NCBI GenBank assembly: GCA_030550695.1
Contig: JAUQOX010000179.1
Coordinates: forward strand, 1-5,941
DNA: 5,941 nt
Origin: Gemmatimonadota bacterium
GTDB taxonomy: Bacteria; Gemmatimonadota; Gemmatimonadetes; Longimicrobiales; Gaopeijiaceae
Reading direction: 5' to 3'
Below are positions 1-5,721 of the stretch, in pieces. Made by a program: the position numbers and the translations under genes. The notes beneath the pieces were generated by a model, which was not told the DNA's origin, did no database searches, and saw only the letters and a list, made by a program, of their open reading frames with translations. How positions within the stretch are numbered: position 1 is the first letter of the stretch; every line of letters starts with the position of its first letter.

Positions 1-26
1 CGCTGACGAGAGGGAGGATCCGGTGA
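1..26 (+). other. Possible 3' end of an upstream gene (pal expected)
   Basis: Two stop codons could end an upstream + strand gene. One is TGA at 4-6, which would leave 16 bases before the next start. The other is TGA at 24-26, which would overlap the GTG start of the next gene by four bases (GTGA). Too little sequence is present to identify the protein. By the usual tolB-pal-cpoB order the neighbour would be Pal, but nothing visible here proves it. Confidence 0.3.
11..17 (+). promoter_or_regulatory. Ribosome-binding site of cpoB-like gene
   Basis: AGGGAGG lies five bases before the GTG at 23. The cpoB frame stays open back to base 2 but contains no start codon in 1-22, so this strong Shine-Dalgarno is what decides for the GTG start. 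Confidence 0.7.
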
Positions 27-862
27 GAAGTCAGTGTCGGCAAGGGGGAAGGCCTCCGAAAGGCCAGGCCACGGGGGGGCGGTACCGGCACGCCGCCTGG
101 GTCCTCGGGGTCCTGCTTCTGGGGGGGTGTGCCACGAAGCGGGACGTGAGGGACCTGCAGGAGGAAGTCCGGGCTTTGGCGGCCCAGCAGAGGGCGGCGG
201 TGGCCTCGCTGGAGGCTTTGAATCGGGCGGTCCAGGACACCCTGAGGGGGCAATCCGATGCCCTGCTGGAATCACGGGGAGAAATCCTCCGCCGGCTCCG
301 GCTCCTGGAAGAACAGCTCACCACGCTCCAAGAACTGACCGGGCAGAACCAAAGGGCCCTTACCTTGGTTCGGGATCTGCTGGAATCCCAGAGAGGGGGA
401 GCCGGTCTTTCGCCGATCCGTACCGATACCCCTCCGGGGCAGGCGATGGACCCCCGGTTCCAGGCGGAGGCGGGTGGGGCCGAAGAGACGTTCAATGCCG
501 CGGTGACCCAATTCCAGCGGGGATCGTTCAGTACGGCCCGCAGGGCTTTCCAACAGTTTCTCCAGCAGTATCCCACCCATCGTCTGGCTCCCCACGCCCA
601 CTTCTATCTTGCGGATATCCTAGTGCAGGAGAACCGTCTGGAAGAGGCTGTTCAGGCCTTTCTGCGCATCGGCGAACTCTTTCCCGCCTCGGAAAAGGTC
701 CCCGACGCCTACTATCGGGTGGGGGTGATCTACATTCAGATGAACAAGCTCGAGGATGCCCGGCGCTACCTGCAGAGGGTGATCAACAGCTATCCCAACA
801 GTGCTGCCGCGGCTTTGGCTCGGGAACGGCTGGCGGAGATCGGAAGGGGGGATGGCCGCTGA
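23..862 (+). CDS. cpoB: CpoB/YbgF-like Tol-Pal system TPR lipoprotein
   Basis: In the known family this periplasmic protein works with TolA and Pal and coordinates peptidoglycan synthesis with outer-membrane constriction at division. The 279-residue product starts with a basic n-region of about 25 residues, then a hydrophobic stretch ending in the lipobox LGGC with the modified Cys at residue 36. Residues 40-122 are rich in Leu, Glu, Arg and Gln and should form a coiled coil, as in the trimerising N-terminus of YbgF. A Gly/Pro linker (124-150) leads to three TPR-like repeats at about 153-186, 190-223 and 227-260, with the family pattern of a helix pair ending in a YP or FP turn (QQYPTH, LFPASEKVPDAYY, NSYPNSAAAALA). 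Classical CpoB is soluble, so the lipoprotein form is a difference. The GTG start is chosen for its Shine-Dalgarno and because no other ATG, GTG or TTG lies before the hydrophobic segment. The general name 'TPR/outer-membrane lipoprotein of YbgF family' is the safer alternative. nrdR follows after 73 bases. Confidence 0.85.
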   Translation: MRSQCRQGGRPPKGQATGGRYRHAAWVLGVLLLGGCATKRDVRDLQEEVRALAAQQRAAVASLEALNRAVQDTLRGQSDALLESRGEILRRLRLLEEQLTTLQELTGQNQRALTLVRDLLESQRGGAGLSPIRTDTPPGQAMDPRFQAEAGGAEETFNAAVTQFQRGSFSTARRAFQQFLQQYPTHRLAPHAHFYLADILVQENRLEEAVQAFLRIGELFPASEKVPDAYYRVGVIYIQMNKLEDARRYLQRVINSYPNSAAAALARERLAEIGRGDGR

Positions 863-877
863 AGGAAGGCCGTGCCA

Positions 878-902
878 GGGGAAGAGGGGAGGGGGGAGGG
901 GG
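878..902 (+). promoter_or_regulatory. Putative G-quadruplex in the cpoB-nrdR spacer
   Basis: Four G-runs lie close together on the coding strand: 878-881 (4 G), 886-889 (4 G), 891-896 (6 G) and 898-902 (5 G), separated by loops of 4, 1 and 1 bases. This satisfies the standard four-tract quadruplex pattern with short loops and would be present in the transcript 33 bases before the nrdR start. The rest of the 863-935 spacer shows no promoter I can defend. Formation in the cell and any regulatory effect are inference. Confidence 0.4.
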
Positions 903-935
903 TCGAGGTCGCACGGGGGCCGGCTGTGAAAGACC

Positions 936-1436
936 ATGCGCTGTCCCAACTGCAACGAATCGGATCACAAGGTCGTGGATACTCGGACCAGCCGCGGCGG
1001 CAGGGCGGTGCGGAGGAGGAGGGAGTGCCTCCGCTGTGGCGAGCGGTTCACGACCTATGAGTATGTGGAGGCCAAACCCCTTCAGGTGCTGAAGCGGGAC
1101 GGCCGCTACGAGGAGTTCGATCGGGAAAAACTGGCGAGGGGCCTCCGCTTGGCGGCCGCCAAGAGACCCATATCGGCGTCGGCTATCGAAGCTCTGGTGG
1201 ACGAGATCGAGGACACCCTTTACCGCCAGGCGGGATTGGAGGTTCCCAGCTCGGTTATCGGAGAGATGGTCATGGAGCGCCTCAAGCCGCTGGATCGGGT
1301 AGCTTACGTGCGGTTCGCCTCCGTCTATCGCAATTTCCAGGACGTGGAGGAGTTCCAGCTCTTCGTGGACGAGCTGAACGAGCGGCAGAGGCGGGAGGCT
1401 CAGGCCCGAGAGCAAGGGGAGCTCCCCTTGGGTTAA
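936..1436 (+). CDS. nrdR: Transcriptional repressor NrdR
   Basis: NrdR is the cytoplasmic repressor of ribonucleotide-reductase genes. It senses ATP/dATP and binds NrdR boxes before nrd operons. The 166-residue protein begins MRCPNC, and its N-terminal zinc ribbon has all four ligands, Cys3, Cys6, Cys31 and Cys34. The basic DNA-binding stretch RRRRECLRCGERFTTYE is nearly identical to the family consensus. Residues about 49-139 form the ATP-cone, with VLKRDGRYEEFDREKL at its start and the family signature VAYVRFASVYRNFQDVEEF near its end. A charged tail (about 140-166) makes it slightly longer than the E. coli protein. The ATG is fixed by the conserved N-terminus, although the bases before it give only a weak Shine-Dalgarno (GAAAG). 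No nrd gene or NrdR box was seen in the window, so its targets are elsewhere. It lies 10 bases before tatC. Confidence 0.97.
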   Translation: MRCPNCNESDHKVVDTRTSRGGRAVRRRRECLRCGERFTTYEYVEAKPLQVLKRDGRYEEFDREKLARGLRLAAAKRPISASAIEALVDEIEDTLYRQAGLEVPSSVIGEMVMERLKPLDRVAYVRFASVYRNFQDVEEFQLFVDELNERQRREAQAREQGELPLG

Positions 1437-1440
1437 GGAT
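1435..1440 (+). promoter_or_regulatory. Ribosome-binding site of tatC, overlapping the nrdR stop
   Basis: AAGGAT overlaps the TAA stop of nrdR and sits six bases before the GTG at 1447. It supports the GTG start and suggests that ribosomes finishing nrdR can reinitiate on tatC. A rival start is the ATG at 1489, with GAGG at 1481-1484 only four bases upstream. Confidence 0.55.
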
Positions 1441-1446
1441 CGAACT

Positions 1447-2271
1447 GTGAGCCGCCGAGAGCCGGATCCCGGCCGCCGCCGAGGCGAAATGCCCTTTCTC
1501 GATCACCTGGAAGAGCTCCGGATGCGCATCCTCTGGAGCCTGGCGGCCACCGCCGTAGGTACGGTGGTGGGCTTTGTGCTCATCCATCGCTTCCGGGTCT
1601 TGGAGCTCCTCTTGCGCCCCATCCGGGCCGGATTCCCGGACCGCCCTGACCTCCAGCTCATCTACCTGTCTCCTGCAGACCCCTTTTTCATCACGCTGAA
1701 GCTTTCCGTGGTGGTGGGAATCATCCTGGCCTTCCCGGTGATCGTCTACCACGTCTGGGCATTTCTGGAACCCGCCCTCGAACCTCACGAGAAGAAAGCC
1801 ATCGTTCCGGCCCTTTACCTGGGCCTGATCCTGTTCCTTGCCGGGGTCGCTCTGGCCTACTTCGTGGCCCTGCCCGTCAGCATCGCCTTCTTCCAGACTT
1901 TCGAGGGAGGCTTGATGCAGGCTCAGTACGAGATAGGCAAGACCCTGGGGTTGATTACCAAGATCCTCATCGGCTTCGGGGTGGTCTTCGAGCTCCCCGT
2001 GGTCATTCTCGTGCTTTCGGCCCTCGGCCTGGTGACCCCCGACTTTCTGCGTTCCAAGCGGCGGCATGCCATTGTGGCGATCACGGCTTTGGCTTCGTTC
2101 CTCACGCCGGGCGATGTGATCACCCTCACCCTCATGCTCATGGTCCCCCTCTTCTTCCTTTATGAGTTCAGCATCTTCCTCTCCCACCTGGTTTGGAAGC
2201 GGAAAGGGGTGAGGGAGTGGAAAGGCCCGGTGGCCGAGCCACCGCCTGGTGCCGTCGAGGCAGGAGGGTGA
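1447..2271 (+). CDS. tatC: Sec-independent (Tat) protein translocase subunit TatC
   Basis: TatC is the polytopic inner-membrane receptor for twin-arginine signal peptides and, with TatA/TatB, exports folded proteins. The 274-residue product has the N-terminal cytoplasmic signature MPFLDHLEELRMRI at residues 15-28 and six hydrophobic segments at about 28-48, 82-105, 119-147, 166-192, 204-219 and 224-247. Functionally important acidic positions are conserved: Glu115 in PALEPHEKK (equivalent to E. coli Glu103), Glu182 in VVFELP (E. coli Glu170) and Asp223 in TPGDVITLT (E. coli Asp211). The 14 residues before the signature are basic and variable, so translation could instead begin at the ATG at 1489; the GTG at 1447 is preferred for its Shine-Dalgarno. 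No tatA or tatB is present in the window, so they must be encoded elsewhere. The C-terminal tail is short and Pro/Gly-rich, and its codons contain the AGGAGG used by the next gene. Confidence 0.97.
   Translation: MSRREPDPGRRRGEMPFLDHLEELRMRILWSLAATAVGTVVGFVLIHRFRVLELLLRPIRAGFPDRPDLQLIYLSPADPFFITLKLSVVVGIILAFPVIVYHVWAFLEPALEPHEKKAIVPALYLGLILFLAGVALAYFVALPVSIAFFQTFEGGLMQAQYEIGKTLGLITKILIGFGVVFELPVVILVLSALGLVTPDFLRSKRRHAIVAITALASFLTPGDVITLTLMLMVPLFFLYEFSIFLSHLVWKRKGVREWKGPVAEPPPGAVEAGG
2262..2267 (+). promoter_or_regulatory. Ribosome-binding site deciding the lptD start
   Basis: AGGAGG lies in the last codons of tatC, nine bases before the ATG at 2277. An ATG at 2193 (inside tatC) and a GTG at 2268 are in the same frame. 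The first would give an 84-base overlap in tatC sequence, and the second directly abuts the Shine-Dalgarno, so ATG 2277 is the best start. Confidence 0.75.
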
Positions 2272-2276
2272 AGACC

Positions 2277-5200
2277 ATGGGACCCCTGAAGTCCGGGCCC
2301 TCCACAGGCGGGCGTTGGCGCACCCGGTTCCTTACTTCCGGGAGCCGGCGGGGCACACTGGCCGGCCTCGGGAGATCCTCCTCGGCCGGAGCGGTCTGCT
2401 TCGCCCTCGCCTTGACTGTCGGTAGCGGGCCGCTGGAGGCCAAGTTGCTCCAGGAGCCACCGGACACCGTGCCCACGGTGAGGCAGCTGGATTCGACCCT
2501 CCTCAAGGTGCAAGCCCGGCTCAAAACCTTGGCCCGAGCTCCGGGGTTGGACTCCACATGGTTCCTTCCCGATTCCCTCTTGCCGGACTCGGTGCGGGAG
2601 TTGCGGGAGTCCCTCCGATCGGGCCGGAGGGGGCCGTCGTTGCCATCCCGGGTCCCGCCCCCTTCTTCCCTGCCGCCTTCCGGCGAGGACAGCATCCGGG
2701 TGGAGCTTCAGCGCCTGGAGGGGTACTCCCTCACGGAATACGAAGCAGCAGGCGCACAGTTTGATACGGGCAACCGCAGGCTCATGCTTGTAGGTGCCCC
2801 TGAAATACGTCCGCGGTTGGTCCGGGAAGGCGAGCAACTCACGGCTGACTCCGCCCTGGTCTACAGCGAGGAGACGGGGCGGATCTGGACGGTGGGATCC
2901 GAGGCTCTTTATCAGCCCAAGGCAGGCGAACCCGTCCGGAGCCGCCTGTTGGTTTTCGACCTCAACGAGAACCGGGGCACGGCGTTGGATGCCCACACCC
3001 GCTACACCTCCGGGGCAGAGTGGATCCTCCACGGCGATCTTACCTCGGTGAGTGAGGGAGCCCTGTATGGGAATTATCTGCGCTTCACTTCGTGCGAGCT
3101 GGAGGAGCCCCACTATCATTTTGCTGCCCGGGAAGTCAAGATTGTTGCCGGTAAGCTTTTGGTCGCCCGGCCCGTGGGGCTGTATTTCTATGACGTTCCC
3201 GTGGCGTGGCTGCCCTTCATGGCCCAGAGTATGGAGCGAGGCCGGGCCTCAGGAATCCTGACTCCCGTTTTCAGTATCAACGACATCGTGCGCACCTCCC
3301 GTGGCTACCGCCGGCGCGTGTCCAATCTGGGCTTCTATTGGGCCATGAGCGACTATACCGATGCCACGGCTTTCCTGGATTGGTGGAGCGGAGAGCATCT
3401 CTCCCTCACCGGCTCCCTACGGTACCAATGGAACCGGCAGTTCCTCAGCGGTGGGTTGAACGTGCGCCAGTTCTGGCGGGAGGAGGGCGGCTCGGAACTG
3501 GCTTTCGATGCCAGCAACAACTGGCAGCCCACGGAGCGGACCACCCTCCGGTTTCAGGCCCGCTATGCTTCCTCGTCATCCTTCGTAACCCGGAATTCCT
3601 TCGACCCCTTGGAAGTGGTGCAGTCCATCGACTCGGACGGCGGCCTCACTCACCGCTTCAGCTTCGGGAATCTGTCTCTGTCCGCCAATCGCCGTCAGTA
3701 TCTCTCCTCGGACCGGGTGGACATGACCCTTCCCAACCTGAGTTTCTCCTTGTCCCCCCGAACCTTCTTCAAGGCTCCCCCCACCGGGGCTCGGTTTTAC
3801 AACAACCTCACCTGGTCGGGGTCGGCCAACTTTCGTCGGAGCCTCTGGGACCGCCCCCCCCAACCCGACACGGCAGCTTTCTCGCGGAGCAAGGCGGACC
3901 AGGTGAGTACCGAAGGGGGCTTGAATACCAGTCTGACCTTGGGCAACCTCTCCCTGTCGGGAGGCTTTCGTTTCCAGGAGTCGGTGCTGAAAGGGGTGCC
4001 GGTTCCGCCTGAAGGTTCGGAGCAAGGATGGTCCTCGGCCCTCCCCCCCGTGCGGCGGGATCTGGGAGAGGGCGACCTGCAGTGGAACCTTTCCCTGGGT
4101 TACCAACAGCGGCTGGTCGGCTCCACCACCCTCACCCCCAGTGTCGGCGTCTCGGGTCAGCTGCGGCGGTCGGACGAAGAGCCCCTGGCCCAGGACTTTG
4201 TGGCGGCGCCCAGGCGTGTCTCGTTGGGAGTGTCCCTGAAGACGGACCTTTACGGCTTTTTCCCCGGTTTCGGCCCCTTCGACGCCGTTCGGCACAAGGT
4301 GAGTCCGTCCTTCGACTTTTCCTATTCGCCCAAGGTGCAGCCGACTCCCACCCAAGAGACCGTGTTCGGGGCGAGGGTGGTGGGGGCTCAGCGGACCCTC
4401 GGCTTCGGACTGAACCAGACGTTCGAAGCCCGCCTGAAGAGCGAAGCTGCCGAGGAGCGGGCCCGGGCCATGAGCCGGGCCCGGTCCGATTCCCTTGCCC
4501 GGCAGGCGGATTCTTTGAGGATGCGGGCGGACTCTTTGGCCCGGAATCCCCTTATGGACCCGACGGGGAGCTTGGCGGATTCCTTGAGGCGGGTTGCGGA
4601 TTCCCTGGAACTGGAGGTTTCGGCGCCGGACACGGCCCGGGTAGCCCAGGCGCGGCAAGAAGCGGCCAAGATCACCCTTTTGGCGCTGAATACGACCGCG
4701 GTGACCTACGATTTCGAGCGGGCCAAGGAGGACGGATCTTGGCTGCGAGGCTTCACCACCACCCAGATCTCCAACAACATCCAGTCCGACTATCTCCGGG
4801 GCATGAGCGTCAACGTGACCCACGATCTCTTCGAAGATGAGAGGGGGCTTCCCGGCGGTGGAACCGGTGGGGGAGCCCCTCGGCGGAGGTTCGCCCCTCA
4901 TCTCTCCCAGGCCAATGTGGCCTTTTCTTTGGACGCCCGCTCCGGAATCGTGCGCCTGCTCCAAGGGTTCCTCGGCGTCGGGGAGGGGGGGAGGGCGGCC
5001 GCCACAGGCTCTCAGGCCCCCGGTCCTCCCCCGGGTGGGGAAGCCGAGCTAGGGGTGAGCCGCTCCCTCTCCGACGAAAGCTCGGTCATCCCAGGGGGAG
5101 ACCCCGGTCGCCCGGGTCCGCGGCGCACCCCCGGAGGGAGCGGCTCCCAGAACTGGCAGGCCAATCTTTCCTACTCCCTTCAGCGTCCACGGAACGAGGC

Positions 5201-5486
5201 CTTCCCGTCCCATCAGATGATCCAGGGCTCCCTGAATTTCAACGCCACGGAGAACTGGTCGGTAAGTTGGCGCACGGGTTACGATCTCTCCAGGCAAGCC
5301 TTTTCCGACCACATCGTGCGGCTCACCCGGAATCTTCATCGCTGGCAAGCCTATTTCGATTTCCGCCAGACCGCCACGGGAAACTGGAGTTTCCGGTTCG
5401 AGGTGTCCCTCACCGACCAGCCGGACCTCCATTTCGACTATCAGCAGCGGAGCGTGAACGAGCAGGGGGGCGGGCGGCGGTTCTGA
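2277..5486 (+). CDS. lptD: LptD-like outer-membrane LPS-assembly protein
   Basis: LptD is the outer-membrane beta-barrel that receives LPS from the periplasmic Lpt bridge and inserts it into the outer leaflet. The 1069-residue product has a long basic n-region, a hydrophobic core at about 37-50 and likely cleavage after LEA (residue 55). A Ser/Pro-rich extension (56 to about 150) precedes an OstA/LptA-like periplasmic domain (about 156-272). The conserved junction into the barrel is clear: CELEEPHYHF (273-282), VPVAWLPF (307-314), RASGILTP (323-330) and NLGFYWAMSDYTDAT (350-364). From there to the end the chain alternates in the manner of beta-strands, finishing with a C-terminal Phe as in many outer-membrane proteins. 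Two non-barrel insertions stand out: Asp-Ser-Leu heptads at 737-777 and a Gly/Pro-rich stretch at about 900-957. It is much longer than E. coli LptD (784 residues), and the mature chain has a single Cys (273). The gene starts five bases after tatC. Family assignment is firm; LPS as the substrate is inferred. Confidence 0.9.
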   Translation: MGPLKSGPSTGGRWRTRFLTSGSRRGTLAGLGRSSSAGAVCFALALTVGSGPLEAKLLQEPPDTVPTVRQLDSTLLKVQARLKTLARAPGLDSTWFLPDSLLPDSVRELRESLRSGRRGPSLPSRVPPPSSLPPSGEDSIRVELQRLEGYSLTEYEAAGAQFDTGNRRLMLVGAPEIRPRLVREGEQLTADSALVYSEETGRIWTVGSEALYQPKAGEPVRSRLLVFDLNENRGTALDAHTRYTSGAEWILHGDLTSVSEGALYGNYLRFTSCELEEPHYHFAAREVKIVAGKLLVARPVGLYFYDVPVAWLPFMAQSMERGRASGILTPVFSINDIVRTSRGYRRRVSNLGFYWAMSDYTDATAFLDWWSGEHLSLTGSLRYQWNRQFLSGGLNVRQFWREEGGSELAFDASNNWQPTERTTLRFQARYASSSSFVTRNSFDPLEVVQSIDSDGGLTHRFSFGNLSLSANRRQYLSSDRVDMTLPNLSFSLSPRTFFKAPPTGARFYNNLTWSGSANFRRSLWDRPPQPDTAAFSRSKADQVSTEGGLNTSLTLGNLSLSGGFRFQESVLKGVPVPPEGSEQGWSSALPPVRRDLGEGDLQWNLSLGYQQRLVGSTTLTPSVGVSGQLRRSDEEPLAQDFVAAPRRVSLGVSLKTDLYGFFPGFGPFDAVRHKVSPSFDFSYSPKVQPTPTQETVFGARVVGAQRTLGFGLNQTFEARLKSEAAEERARAMSRARSDSLARQADSLRMRADSLARNPLMDPTGSLADSLRRVADSLELEVSAPDTARVAQARQEAAKITLLALNTTAVTYDFERAKEDGSWLRGFTTTQISNNIQSDYLRGMSVNVTHDLFEDERGLPGGGTGGGAPRRRFAPHLSQANVAFSLDARSGIVRLLQGFLGVGEGGRAAATGSQAPGPPPGGEAELGVSRSLSDESSVIPGGDPGRPGPRRTPGGSGSQNWQANLSYSLQRPRNEAFPSHQMIQGSLNFNATENWSVSWRTGYDLSRQAFSDHIVRLTRNLHRWQAYFDFRQTATGNWSFRFEVSLTDQPDLHFDYQQRSVNEQGGGRRF
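4485..4607 (+). repeat. Asp-Ser-Leu heptad repeats within lptD
   Basis: Five (A/S)DSL motifs occur in protein residues 737-777 of the LptD-like product. The first three are spaced exactly seven residues apart, then comes a break with the turn NPLMDPTG, then two more motifs seven apart. The related DNA unit is GGATTC(C/T)(C/T)TG with codon variation, so this is a protein-level rather than an exact DNA repeat. The spacing and the surrounding Arg, Ala and Glu point to two amphipathic helices, probably a helical hairpin placed between beta-strands. Confidence 0.7.
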
Positions 5487-5530
5487 AGCGAGGTCGGCTG
5501 GGGGTCCTGAATTGGGGGGGAGACGAGAAC

Positions 5531-5560
5531 AGGGAGTGTCCTCCAGAGAGGACACGCCCT
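5531..5560 (+). terminator. Hairpin 44 bases after lptD, possible weak terminator
   Basis: GTGTCCTC (5536-5543) pairs perfectly with GAGGACAC (5548-5555) around the four-base loop CAGA. After one A-G mismatch, AGGG (5531-5534) pairs with CCCT (5557-5560). The stem is stable, but it is followed by CCCTCGATG rather than a T-run, so it is not a classical intrinsic terminator. It may protect the lptD mRNA 3' end or act with a termination factor. Confidence 0.4.
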
Positions 5561-5674
5561 CCCTCGATGCCGGCCTGGGACGCCTTCGGACCCCCGGCGG
5601 TGGCCTCGCGGCGGAAGGGAGGAAGGGAGAAGTGGGGGAGGTGGTGGCAGAGAGGCGGCTGCGGCACGCCTCCT

Positions 5675-5710
5675 GCTGAAAAGGGCGGAGGGGGTGGCCC
5701 CTTCTTCAGC
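5675..5710 (+). promoter_or_regulatory. Hairpin just before the last gene's ribosome-binding site
   Basis: GCTGAAAAGGG (5675-5685) pairs with CCCTT (5699-5703) and TTCAGC (5705-5710), with a single bulged C at 5704 and a 13-base G-rich loop. The 3' arm carries CTTCTTC and ends two bases before the GGAG at 5712-5715. It could be a weak terminator for the upstream operon or a structure that tunes translation of the lipoprotein gene. The rest of 5560-5675 is purine-rich, with G-runs at 5617-5619, 5625-5627 and 5634-5638, and I see no convincing promoter there. Confidence 0.4.
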
Positions 5711-5711
5711 C

Positions 5712-5715
5712 GGAG
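5712..5715 (+). promoter_or_regulatory. Ribosome-binding site choosing ATG 5722 over ATG 5716
   Basis: GGAG is six bases before the ATG at 5722 but directly touches the in-frame ATG at 5716. Normal spacing therefore favours 5722. Confidence 0.55.
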
Positions 5716-5721
5716 ATGCCC

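Noticed and set aside
907..935. Short hairpin GGTC/GACC with CAC/GTG just before the nrdR ATG
   Set aside because: Only four plus three pairs with an asymmetric internal loop, which is expected by chance in GC-rich DNA.
34..1092. Long + strand open frame of 352 codons across cpoB and the nrdR start
   Set aside because: It is a Gly/Pro/Arg-rich shadow frame typical of GC-rich DNA and overlaps two well-supported genes in another frame.
2193..2276. N-terminal extension of the LptD-like frame into tatC, starting at ATG 2193
   Set aside because: It would overlap conserved-frame tatC sequence and add a Gly/Arg-rich segment before the signal peptide; the AGGAGG correctly spaced for ATG 2277 is far better.
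2343..2364. Twin-arginine-like SRRGTLAG in the LptD n-region beside tatC
   Set aside because: The position after RR-x lacks the usual Phe/Leu, and outer-membrane barrels must cross unfolded by Sec, so a Tat signal is unlikely.
4485..4607. DNA tandem repeat or CRISPR-like array in lptD
   Set aside because: The units differ at synonymous positions, are in frame and encode heptads, so the repeat is at protein level.
3576..4964. Long - strand open frame of 462 codons opposite lptD
   Set aside because: Composition is Gly/Arg/Pro/His-rich with no recognisable domain, and it lies fully antisense to conserved LptD sequence.
5487..5721. Promoter for the last lipoprotein gene
   Set aside because: No -35/-10 pair with credible spacing was seen; the region is too G-rich to call one by eye.
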